Shown here: piece by piece, positions 1 to 6,993 of the stretch | How the letters are laid out: the number at the start of each line of letters is the position of its first letter | Numbering within the stretch: position 1 is the first letter of the stretch | Assembly: GCA_012960835.1 (NCBI GenBank) | Contig: DUAL01000336.1 | Coordinates: 1-9,460 of the forward strand | From: Flavobacteriales bacterium | Lineage (GTDB): Bacteria > Bacteroidota > Bacteroidia > Flavobacteriales > BACL11 | Reading direction: 5' to 3' | Length of the DNA stretch: 9,460 bases | Notes under the pieces: generated by a model | What the model saw: the letters and a program-made list of their open reading frames with translations, nothing else | Database searches by the model: none | Told to the model about the DNA's origin: nothing | Program-made: the position numbers and the translations under genes

Positions 1-1
1 T

Positions 2-1012
2 GCACGAACCACTTATATTTTAGCCCAAAATGAATTTCTATACCCTACTCCAAATATTTCAAACATTAATTTAAGTGTCGTTAATCCAAGCCCCTACTCA
101 ACAATTGATATTTCGGCATATATAACTTCACCAACTGCCGCTTTACCTACAGCATTTCTTGGCTATAGGAATAGCCCTGCCGAGATGTTTACCAAAGTAC
201 CTATGATTGATCAAGGCGGGGGGACTTTCAGTGCAACAATAAATCTTGGAGCATCTGATGTGCAGTATTATATTTATGCTGAAAATTCAGGAGCAGGAAT
301 ATTCTCTCCAGTAAGGGCAGAACATGAATTTTATATCATTTCGGTAACAGGTAATTTGGTGATAAACGAATTAATGCCCTTAAATACCTTAACTGTTGCT
401 GACCAAGACGGAGAATATGACGATTGGATTGAACTACATAATAATACAAACTCTGATATACCGCTATTGGGCTTTTATTTATCAGATAATAATAACAATT
501 TGAAATGGGCTTTCCCTGATACTTTTATAGTGGCGAATGGCTATCTCATTATTTGGGCAGATGAAAATGGCTCGGAAACAGGCTTACATGCCAACTTCAA
601 ATTAAGTGGCTCTGGCGAGCAATTGGCGCTTTACGATTCTACTTATGCAATGGTGGTAGATGAAGTGATATTTGGTGCTATCCCTTTTGATATGGGCTAT
701 GCAAGAGTGCCCAACGGAACTGGCCCTTTTGTTATTCAGAATGCCACTTTTAATCAGCATAACGAAACTTCTGTTTCTGTTTTTGAAAATAATGCAAAAC
801 ACGGATTTTCTCTTTTCCCAAATCCTGCGACTAATCTCATTTTCCTAAAAGGCGATATTTCTGCAATTGAAAAAATAGAAGTTTTTAATATCTTTGGGCA
901 AAAAGTTTTAAGCCAATACAATATAAACAAAATCAATATTTCGAATTTAAAAAGTGGCATGTATTTTATTAAAATAAACAGTAATCAAACATTAAAATTT
1001 ATCAAACAATGA
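2..1012 (+). CDS. Lamin-tail-domain secreted protein with T9SS type A sorting domain (5' partial)
   Basis: The reading frame is open from base 2, so the gene begins before the window; 336 residues are visible. The first ATG at 185 is internal, because the upstream codons continue a plausible protein (visible residues 1-61). About residues 1-110 are a beta-rich region that could be an Ig/Fn3-like linker. About 119-253 match a lamin tail domain: it opens with LVINELMPLN, continues through DDWIELHN and GFYLSDN, and has a conserved-looking GEQLALYD segment. The last ~70 residues (268-336) are a T9SS type A sorting domain, with FPNP near its start, a VFNIFGQKV core and a GMYFIKI strand. Such proteins are exported by Sec and then T9SS to the cell surface or medium. 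Lamin-tail proteins of this phylum often carry an N-terminal CotH kinase or nuclease module; whether this one does lies outside the window. Its stop overlaps the next start by 4 bases (ATGA, 1009-1012). Confidence 0.85.
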   Translation, partial: ARTTYILAQNEFLYPTPNISNINLSVVNPSPYSTIDISAYITSPTAALPTAFLGYRNSPAEMFTKVPMIDQGGGTFSATINLGASDVQYYIYAENSGAGIFSPVRAEHEFYIISVTGNLVINELMPLNTLTVADQDGEYDDWIELHNNTNSDIPLLGFYLSDNNNNLKWAFPDTFIVANGYLIIWADENGSETGLHANFKLSGSGEQLALYDSTYAMVVDEVIFGAIPFDMGYARVPNGTGPFVIQNATFNQHNETSVSVFENNAKHGFSLFPNPATNLIFLKGDISAIEKIEVFNIFGQKVLSQYNINKINISNLKSGMYFIKINSNQTLKFIKQ

Positions 1013-2538
1013 AAAAAATTTTATCTATCACCATTTTTACTTTAAGCAGTATTTTTTGCTTTTCACAAGCCACTGGCACTGCCTCTGTTTTTCAATTGGC
1101 ATCCATCAGCAATACTACTTACTTGATTGATACAATTGGAAACACCTATAATTCTTGGCAATGCTCGGCAAATGCAGCAAGTACTGCTTATCTTCTAAAG
1201 GATGGAAGTATAATGCGTCCTTACAGAGTTTCAAATCCTAGCATGAATGGAGGAGCGGTGGGTGGAGGAATACAAATAATAGATTGGAACAATAATATAT
1301 TATGGGATTATTTGTGGTCAAGTCCCAATCATCAGCAGCACCATGAATGCATTCCTATTCAGCAGCCTAATGGGACTTACACTGCCCTTTTAATTGCTTG
1401 GGAAAGATTTGATGCGGCAACTGTACAACAAGCAGGTGGAGTAAATGCGGAAATGTGGCCTACCGAAATTGTAGAGATTGAACCCTTAGGCACAAGTGGT
1501 GGAAATGTAGTTTGGGAGTGGCATGCTTTTGATCATCTTTGTCAGGATGATGACCCATCACTGAACAATTATTATAGTTCCTGTTCTCAACATCCAGAGC
1601 TTTTTGATATCGGGCTTTTTACTGGGGGTGGGGGAGGCCCTCAAGGTGGTGGTGATTGGATCCATGCAAACGGAATGGATTATAGTCCTCAATTAGATCA
1701 AATAGTTTTTAGTTCTCACTTTTTACACGAAATTTATATTATTGATAGAAGCACAACAACAACAGAAGCGGCAACTCATGCTGGAGGAAATGCAGGAAAA
1801 GGTGGCGATATATTATATAGATGGGGGAATCCAAGCAACTATGGAGCAAATGGAATTAGGGAATTATACACAGTGCATGGCGCAAATTTTATTGATGAAG
1901 GATATCCTGGTGAGGGGAATTTGATGTGTTTTGATAATCAGGCAACTTCTAATGGAGGAAGCGGAGATTCTAGAGTTGTTGAACTGCAATCACCACTAAA
2001 TAATTACAATTATACCTCCCCTTGGAATCAATCTCCTTTATGGACATATTCCGATCCTGGAAATTTTTATGCCAATCATTTGTCAGGGGCATTTAGAACA
2101 AAGAAAGAAACAACAGTTGCTACTTTGGGCACCTCCACTTATTGGAGAGAAGTAGATATGCAAGGAAATATTTTATATGAATACAACCATGTATCTGGAG
2201 GAGGTGGCGGTGGCAATAATATGGCAAAAACTGCTATTTATGAGTTGGATTATCCAGGGCTTATTGGGGTAGTTTCCTCTATAAAAAATCAAAACACTCA
2301 ATTTGAATTGGATGTTTATCCTAACCCCTCAAATGGGAAAGTAAATGTACTTTTACCTTCTACTACAACTTTGCCTGTGGAAGTAGAAATTTATGATGTA
2401 ATGGGTAAAAAAGTAAGCACACATACTGCTACTAAAAAATCATTTTCCTTAGAAATAAATTCGCTTGAAAAAGGTATTTATTTCATAAAAGCAAATACTA
2501 CTGATTACAACATCACCAAAAAACTGATTGTAAAATGA
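1009..2538 (+). CDS. Arylsulfotransferase-like (ASST family) beta-propeller protein with T9SS sorting domain
   Basis: A 509-residue secreted protein. Residues 1-19 are a signal peptide ending at FSQ. Residues ~45-415 resemble the arylsulfotransferase/ASST family, which moves sulfate between phenolic esters through a phospho-His-like sulfohistidine. Visible family-like segments are HHECIPI (His111/112), VWEWHAFDHL (168-176), DWIHANGMDY (His219), a STTT..A.H.GGN.GKGGD.LYRWGNP block (248-275) and VHGANF (His290) followed by EGNLMCFDN. Residues ~433-509 are a T9SS type A sorting domain (VYPNPSNG, IYDVMGKKV, GIYFIKA). Two glycine runs (206-210 and 397-402) are unusual. At SSH (235-237) the position that I recall as Arg in the characterised E. 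coli enzyme appears to be His, so sulfotransferase activity is uncertain. The start is set by the signal peptide and the ATGA overlap with the gene before; the same overlap links it to the gene after. Confidence 0.85.
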   Translation: MKKILSITIFTLSSIFCFSQATGTASVFQLASISNTTYLIDTIGNTYNSWQCSANAASTAYLLKDGSIMRPYRVSNPSMNGGAVGGGIQIIDWNNNILWDYLWSSPNHQQHHECIPIQQPNGTYTALLIAWERFDAATVQQAGGVNAEMWPTEIVEIEPLGTSGGNVVWEWHAFDHLCQDDDPSLNNYYSSCSQHPELFDIGLFTGGGGGPQGGGDWIHANGMDYSPQLDQIVFSSHFLHEIYIIDRSTTTTEAATHAGGNAGKGGDILYRWGNPSNYGANGIRELYTVHGANFIDEGYPGEGNLMCFDNQATSNGGSGDSRVVELQSPLNNYNYTSPWNQSPLWTYSDPGNFYANHLSGAFRTKKETTVATLGTSTYWREVDMQGNILYEYNHVSGGGGGGNNMAKTAIYELDYPGLIGVVSSIKNQNTQFELDVYPNPSNGKVNVLLPSTTTLPVEVEIYDVMGKKVSTHTATKKSFSLEINSLEKGIYFIKANTTDYNITKKLIVK

Positions 2539-3509
2539 GAAAATTATTTCTAGCTACACTAATTTTATTTTCTACAATTACCTTTGCTCAAACCCCTTCA
2601 GTAAGTGCACTTTCATTTAGTTTAGATAATTATGGCCTTTATAATAATTGGCATAACCAAAGTGATACTTTTTTTGTAGTCCCTATTAGAATGGATTCCT
2701 TTGTTTCCGGGGTTGATTCATTTGCATTTAATGTTACTTATGATGATGCTTTACTTACGCCTATAATGAATCTTACAGCAATTAATGGTCCAGGATTTAT
2801 TTTACTTATGAATTATCTAGGAGGAGCTGAATTTGCAATAGTAGATGGTGGAGTTATTCATACAGATACTTTTGATTTAATGATGGGAAATACGAATAAA
2901 ATGCTAAGCATTTCTTTCAAAGCGCAAAATGCGTTTACACAAGGAATGTACAACAATTGTGGGGGCACGCTTATGTATGTGGCCTTCAAAAGAAATAATG
3001 TTTGTAGTGGAGGAACTTTTAACCTCAATTTTATAAATGGTTTGATTGGAACAGTTTATATCAACCCAATGCAAACGAATACTTTTCTATTGAGCGGAGC
3101 GCAAAATTATAGTGCGGACAATAATACACTCATTGCTTATAACGGACAAATAAGCAAACAAGCAATGGAAGCAACTATTGCTCAAAACGGAATAACTTTT
3201 GAATCTACTGTAAATTTTGGAGTTGCTCCTTATGCCTTTTTGTGGAATACAGGAGAAATAACCCAAAACATAAATCCTACAGGGCAAGGAGGTCCTCCTT
3301 GGTATGTAGTGGTTACGGATGTTAATGGCTGCACGGATACTTCCAATTATTTAATTGCTATTGCAACATCTGAAATAGAATTGCAAAATCCTAACAAAAA
3401 AATTATTTCTGTCTTTGATATTTACGGAAGAAAGATTAAAATTTCTACCCAGCCTCTTGTGTATATTTATGATGATGGTACAATTGAGAAAAAACAAATT
3501 CTAGAATGA
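2535..3509 (+). CDS. Secreted cohesin-like / SprB-repeat protein with short divergent T9SS tail
   Basis: A 324-residue exported protein of unknown role. Residues 1-19 form a signal peptide (MRKLFLATLILF...FAQ). Residues ~21-200 are beta-rich, and phrases such as VDSFAFNVTYDDALLTP and MLSISFKA fit a cohesin-like beta-sandwich, a weak assignment made by eye. Residues ~217-276 fit an SprB/PKD-type repeat: APYAFLWNTGE..QNI.P followed by WYVVVTDVNGC. The tail (288-324) lacks the usual YPNP opening but keeps a core ISVFDIYGRKI and ends in YIYDDGTIEKKQILE. From memory, this shortened tail recurs on T9SS cargo of Flavobacteriales, and I read it as a sorting signal. No catalytic residues are evident, so a binding or structural surface role is more likely than an enzyme. 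It shares ATGA overlaps with both neighbours (2535-2538 and 3506-3509), so its level is probably tied to theirs. Confidence 0.8.
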   Translation: MRKLFLATLILFSTITFAQTPSVSALSFSLDNYGLYNNWHNQSDTFFVVPIRMDSFVSGVDSFAFNVTYDDALLTPIMNLTAINGPGFILLMNYLGGAEFAIVDGGVIHTDTFDLMMGNTNKMLSISFKAQNAFTQGMYNNCGGTLMYVAFKRNNVCSGGTFNLNFINGLIGTVYINPMQTNTFLLSGAQNYSADNNTLIAYNGQISKQAMEATIAQNGITFESTVNFGVAPYAFLWNTGEITQNINPTGQGGPPWYVVVTDVNGCTDTSNYLIAIATSEIELQNPNKKIISVFDIYGRKIKISTQPLVYIYDDGTIEKKQILE

Positions 3510-4876
3510 AAAAATTAATCCTTATCGCATTTGTTCTGCCACTCTTAATTAAGGCGCAAGTTCAACTTTTACCATCTATTGGTATTGGCAGTTTACCCAA
3601 TGATTCCGATTCTGTTTGTGCCATAATTCCAAGAGCACAAGGGAATCCTTGGATAGCTGTAAATCCTGGCGACACCATGGCGGATTTTACCCTTTATGAT
3701 ATTAGTGGAAATGCCGTAACGCTATCTTCTGTACTTAATACGGGCAAAAGAGTATTGATGGTCGCTGGAAGTTATACTTGTCCTATTTTCCGTAATCATA
3801 TGCCAGATTTAAATGCGGTTGCTGCTCAATTCGGAAACCAGATTGAATGTTTTGCTGTGTATGAAGTTGAAGCACATCCTACTGGAAGTGCACAACCTAG
3901 CAGTGGAAATCTTAATCCCTCAAATCCTCCTTATAATCAACCAAACACATATGGCGAAAGAAAATCAAACCTTCAGGATCTATTAAATGGCGCTAATGGG
4001 CCTCCAGCTGGAAATTATATTCCTGTTCCTGTAAGTGTTCCTATTTATATTGACGGACCTTGTAATGAATGGTGGCAATATTATAATGGTCCGAATAACG
4101 CATATCTGATTGATACAAATGGAGTGCTTTTTGCATACCATAATTGGTTTAATAATTCTAATCCTCCAAACGGGCAATCACCCAATATTTGGTGCGATAT
4201 TGATAGCTTGTTAGGAGTGAATTCAGGTGGGTGTTCACAAGTTACAAGCTTAAATGGCACTTTCGATTTTCAACTAAAGAGCACTTCAACCGTTACCTCT
4301 TTTGGAAATCCAGGAGATATTATTGATATCTTTGGAGAACTCATCAATACAAGCAATGATGGAGTCCAAGTGAATATTGAAAGAATAATGAATAATCTAC
4401 CATCTAATAGTTGGGAGAGTTCTATGTGCGTTACTTTTTGCCTTCCGGCAAGCCAAGATACAACCTCAGCTATAATAGCCGCTAATGATACCATTGATTT
4501 TTCATTCCATTTTTTTACTGACCCAGTAATGGTTGGACCTGATACCGGCAGAGCAAGAGTGCGATTTACCAATGCGAATGGAAGTCAGCAAGCCATTATG
4601 CAGCCCTATAAAGGGATAACTAACGCAAACTCTACTAGCTTGAATGAAAATTATTCTGAAATCTTAATTTATCCTAATCCATCAAATGGAAATATCAATA
4701 TTGAATCCGATTTTAAGGAAAATTCTATAATCCAAATTACTGATTTGTTAGGCAATTCTATTAAAACAATACAAGTGTCAAAAGGGCTTAATAAAATACA
4801 GATAAAAAACTTGCCTTCTACTTTTTACTTTATAAAAATTAATGAAAAAGTTTGTGAGAAGATTGTGGTAAGATAA
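3506..4876 (+). CDS. Secreted thioredoxin-fold, deiodinase-like protein with T9SS sorting domain
   Basis: A 456-residue exported protein. Residues 1-18 are a signal peptide ending at KAQ. Residues ~53-238 look like a thioredoxin/redoxin fold: GDTMADFTLYDISGN opens the domain, the active-site loop is GSYTCPIF (88-95), then comes FAVYEVEAHPTG (116-127), and AYLIDTNGVLFAYHNW (199-214) is the usual closing strand pair. The loop and the VY.xEAHP phrase resemble iodothyronine deiodinases (GSCTUPPF and VYI.EAH), with Cys92, codon TGT, at the selenocysteine position. There is no CxxC, so a classical disulfide oxidoreductase is unlikely. About 248-370 is a beta-rich domain with a CVTFC pair (308-312) and a PDTGRARVRF segment. 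Residues 383-456 are a T9SS type A sorting domain (YPNPSNG, ITDLLGNSIK, YFIKI). The substrate is unknown; a peroxiredoxin-like role is the main alternative. It is the last gene of the coupled four-gene run. Confidence 0.8.
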   Translation: MKKLILIAFVLPLLIKAQVQLLPSIGIGSLPNDSDSVCAIIPRAQGNPWIAVNPGDTMADFTLYDISGNAVTLSSVLNTGKRVLMVAGSYTCPIFRNHMPDLNAVAAQFGNQIECFAVYEVEAHPTGSAQPSSGNLNPSNPPYNQPNTYGERKSNLQDLLNGANGPPAGNYIPVPVSVPIYIDGPCNEWWQYYNGPNNAYLIDTNGVLFAYHNWFNNSNPPNGQSPNIWCDIDSLLGVNSGGCSQVTSLNGTFDFQLKSTSTVTSFGNPGDIIDIFGELINTSNDGVQVNIERIMNNLPSNSWESSMCVTFCLPASQDTTSAIIAANDTIDFSFHFFTDPVMVGPDTGRARVRFTNANGSQQAIMQPYKGITNANSTSLNENYSEILIYPNPSNGNINIESDFKENSIIQITDLLGNSIKTIQVSKGLNKIQIKNLPSTFYFIKINEKVCEKIVVR

Positions 4877-4894
4877 ATTTTATAATTTAAGTTG

Positions 4895-4902
4895 TATTTT
4901 CG
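4895..4902 (+). promoter_or_regulatory. Possible Bacteroidota -7 box (TATTTTCG) before the methyltransferase gene
   Basis: TATTTTCG matches TAnnTTTG except at the seventh base and lies 5 bases before the ATG at 4908. No TTG is found 17-23 bases upstream. It is plausible only because a new transcription unit could begin here, 31 bases after the T9SS operon ends. Confidence 0.25.
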
Positions 4903-4907
4903 CCTTT

Positions 4908-5693
4908 ATGAAGAAGGTAAAATTCATCCTACGATATTTCAAATATTTATTTGTTGCAAAAGGAAAACACTCTGCACAAGCTCCTTTTCTGTATAACTTT
5001 ATTACCAAAGTGTTAAATGCAAAAAAGGTGGATGAGAATTGCAAAAAAATTGAAGCTTTAAGAAAAGAACTTTGCAATTCAGAACAAATTATTCAAATTA
5101 CTGATCTTGGAGCTGGAAGTAGCATCAATCATTCTCAAAAAAGGAAGGTAAAAGATATCGCCAAAAATTCTGCTAAAAATGCAAAATTCGGACAACTACT
5201 TTATCGAATTTGTAAATTTTACAAACCTAAAAATATTATTGAACTAGGAACTTCACTGGGAATTAGCACATGCTATTTGGCAAAGGCAAATTCGGATGCT
5301 AATATTTTTACAATGGAGGGCTGCCCGGAAACTGCTGCTATTGCAAGTCGTAATTTCAAAAAATTAGACATTGAGAATATTTCTATTACCCTTGGGGATT
5401 TTAACAATACTCTAACTTCCAAATTAGAAGAGGTTGGTGAAGTTAACCTTGCATTTATTGATGGAAACCACAAGGAAAAACCTACTGTAAAGTATTTTGA
5501 AGCTTGCTTAAAGTATGCTAATAATAATACCCTTTTCATTTTTGATGATATTCATTGGTCTTCCGGGATGGAAAATGCTTGGAATTACATTAAATCACAT
5601 CAGCAAACTACTCTTACAATCGACTTATTTTTTGTGGGAATTGTATTTATAAAAACAGAATTAAGCAAAGAATATTTTACAATTCGGTTTTAA
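4908..5693 (+). CDS. Class I SAM-dependent methyltransferase
   Basis: A 261-residue cytoplasmic protein with a Rossmann-type methyltransferase fold. The SAM-binding glycine loop is IELGTSLGIST (111-121), the acidic residue after strand 2 is in FTMEG (Glu137), strand 4 gives LAFIDGNH (181-188), and LFIFDDIHWS (209-218) supplies a DD pair like that used for metal or substrate in O-methyltransferases. The N-terminal segment KGKHSAQAPFLYNFITKVL (18-36), a central ITDLGAGSS (64-72) and a C-terminal IRF match a methyltransferase group common in Bacteroidota, as I remember it. No signal peptide or membrane segment is visible, and the substrate is unknown. The ATG start keeps the family-like N-terminus. 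Only 15 bases separate it from the ABC ATPase gene, so the two may be co-transcribed, although a box at 5697 could drive the second independently. Confidence 0.88.
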   Translation: MKKVKFILRYFKYLFVAKGKHSAQAPFLYNFITKVLNAKKVDENCKKIEALRKELCNSEQIIQITDLGAGSSINHSQKRKVKDIAKNSAKNAKFGQLLYRICKFYKPKNIIELGTSLGISTCYLAKANSDANIFTMEGCPETAAIASRNFKKLDIENISITLGDFNNTLTSKLEEVGEVNLAFIDGNHKEKPTVKYFEACLKYANNNTLFIFDDIHWSSGMENAWNYIKSHQQTTLTIDLFFVGIVFIKTELSKEYFTIRF

Positions 5694-5696
5694 TTA

Positions 5697-5704
5697 TAAC
5701 TTTG
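5697..5704 (+). promoter_or_regulatory. Candidate Bacteroidota -7 box (TAACTTTG) before the ABC ATPase gene
   Basis: This is an exact match to TAnnTTTG, 4 bases before the ATG at 5709. The upstream -33 TTG is not clear; TTTTAC at 5675-5680 is at about the right spacing. If used, transcription would start at or next to the ATG, giving a nearly leaderless mRNA. Confidence 0.4.
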
Positions 5705-5708
5705 TAAT

Positions 5709-6398
5709 ATGGAAAATACCATTATTTCATCTGAGAGTTTAAGCCGACAATTTAAGGTTGGTTCAGTAACTATTAATGCCCTACATAAAGTAAGCTTTAC
5801 CGTGAAAAAGAATGAATTTGTTGCACTTATGGGAGCTTCCGGATCTGGCAAATCTACCCTTATGAATTTAATTGGCTGTTTGGATACAGCAACTTCTGGC
5901 TCTTATAATTTGAACGGAACCAATGTAAAAGATATGGATGAAAATGCCTTGGCAAATGTCCGCAACAAAGAAATTGGATTTATTTTCCAAACATTCAATT
6001 TACTTCCCCGCTATACTGCTTTGGAAAATGTGATGCTTCCCCTTGTTTATGCTGGAATTAAAAAACAGGAGAGAATAGAAATGGCAAAAAGAACATTGGA
6101 AAGTGTGGGTTTATCAGATAGAATAATGCACACGCCCAATGAGCTTTCTGGTGGACAAAGACAAAGGGTGGCCATTGCAAGAGCGCTTGTAAATAACCCT
6201 TCCATTATTTTAGCAGATGAGCCAACTGGTAATTTGGACTCAGGAACTTCTATCGATATTATGAAACTTTTTCAGAAAATTCATAAAAAAGGAAATACCA
6301 TTATTGTGGTAACCCATGAAGAGGATATTGCCAATTATGCTGGACGAATTATTCGCCTTAAAGATGGAATAATTGAATCGGACACACTAAATAATTAA
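5709..6398 (+). CDS. ABC transporter ATP-binding protein (LolD/MacB/FtsE type)
   Basis: A 229-residue, full-length single ABC ATPase domain that would hydrolyse ATP at the inner face of the inner membrane. All motifs are intact: Walker A GASGSGKST (42-50), Q-loop IFQTFNLLP (92-100), signature LSGGQRQRVAIARAL (146-160), Walker B IILADEPTGNLD (166-177) and H-loop VTHE (His203). The FQTFNLLP loop and NLD after Walker B are typical of the LolD/MacB/FtsE group, which works with FtsX/MacB-type permeases in lipoprotein release, efflux or cell-division signalling. No permease gene lies in the window: a methyltransferase precedes it and a cobalamin adenosyltransferase follows after 3 bases. Its membrane partner must therefore be encoded elsewhere, and the exact function cannot be assigned. 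Confidence 0.93.
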   Translation: MENTIISSESLSRQFKVGSVTINALHKVSFTVKKNEFVALMGASGSGKSTLMNLIGCLDTATSGSYNLNGTNVKDMDENALANVRNKEIGFIFQTFNLLPRYTALENVMLPLVYAGIKKQERIEMAKRTLESVGLSDRIMHTPNELSGGQRQRVAIARALVNNPSIILADEPTGNLDSGTSIDIMKLFQKIHKKGNTIIVVTHEEDIANYAGRIIRLKDGIIESDTLNN

Positions 6399-6401
6399 AC
6401 A

Positions 6402-6947
6402 ATGAAAATTTATACAAAAAAAGGTGATAAAGGAGAAACTTCACTTTTAGGCGGAAGCAAGGTGAATAAAGATAATATTCGCCTGGAAGCTTATGGTACA
6501 GTGGATGAGCTTAATGCTTTTATTGGGCATATTCACGACCAGGAAATAAGCGAAAATCATAAGGCCATTTTACTTAAAATTCAAAATCAGCTTTTTAATT
6601 TAGGTAGTATTTTATCTTTTGATGGGAAGAAATCACAAATAAACTTACCTGAAATTACAAAGAAAAATATTCAAATGTTAGAAGCTGAAATCGATAGAAT
6701 AGAGGAGATATTATCACCATTAAAAGATTTTATTTTGCCTTCTGGACATACAATTGCATCCTTATGTCATATTGCTCGTACTGTTTGTCGTAGGGCAGAA
6801 AGAAGAGTGGTAGAACTTCAATCTAAGGAGAAAATTAGCCCTAATTGCTTGGAATATCTCAATCGTTTGTCCGACTATTTATTTGTTTTAGCTAGAGGAA
6901 TTTTGAAAGAAAAAAAATGTTCTGAAATTACTTGGATTAAGTTTTAA
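6402..6947 (+). CDS. PduO-type cob(I)alamin adenosyltransferase
   Basis: A 181-residue cytoplasmic enzyme that transfers the 5'-deoxyadenosyl group of ATP to cob(I)alamin (or cob(I)yrinic acid diamide) to make coenzyme B12 forms. Family motifs are complete: the N-terminal ATP-binding TKKGDKGETSLLGG (5-18), EAYGTVDELNAFIG (29-42), FILPSG (110-115), the Arg-rich CRRAERRVVEL (129-139) and the C-terminal LNRLSDYLFVLARG (153-166). The length is usual for the PduO/MmaB family, which forms trimers of five-helix bundles. The 3-base gap after the ABC ATPase suggests co-transcription. No other B12 genes are in the window, so it may serve salvage for a B12-dependent enzyme such as methylmalonyl-CoA mutase; that part is inference. 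Confidence 0.93.
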   Translation: MKIYTKKGDKGETSLLGGSKVNKDNIRLEAYGTVDELNAFIGHIHDQEISENHKAILLKIQNQLFNLGSILSFDGKKSQINLPEITKKNIQMLEAEIDRIEEILSPLKDFILPSGHTIASLCHIARTVCRRAERRVVELQSKEKISPNCLEYLNRLSDYLFVLARGILKEKKCSEITWIKF

Positions 6948-6964
6948 TAATTCGGCAAAAAAAT

Positions 6965-6972
6965 TACTTTTG
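6965..6972 (+). promoter_or_regulatory. Candidate Bacteroidota -7 box (TACTTTTG) before the DUF2795 gene
   Basis: This is an exact TAnnTTTG match, 21 bases before the ATG at 6994, leaving room for a short leader of roughly 15 bases. No good -33 TTG is seen at the normal distance. The box contains the alternative TTG start at 6970, which argues against that start. Confidence 0.45.
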
Positions 6973-6993
6973 CAAAATCAAATAAGTGAGATT

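Noticed and set aside
4270..4572. A 100-codon open frame on the minus strand
   Set aside because: It lies wholly within the deiodinase-like gene, shows no family resemblance and has composition expected of an antisense shadow. The other minus-strand frames of 60-90 codons inside the genes were rejected for the same reason.
3506..4876. Selenoprotein
   Set aside because: The residue at the deiodinase selenocysteine position is an ordinary TGT cysteine codon, and the frame has no in-frame TGA.
4874..4889. Inverted repeat TAAATT-TTAT-AATTTA at the end of the T9SS operon
   Set aside because: The stem is six A/T pairs only, and no T-run follows directly. It is too weak to call a terminator.
6970..6993. 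TTG start adding eight residues to the DUF2795 protein
   Set aside because: The TTG is inside the TACTTTTG promoter-like box, and the remembered family N-terminus begins at MYWTLEL, encoded from ATG 6994.
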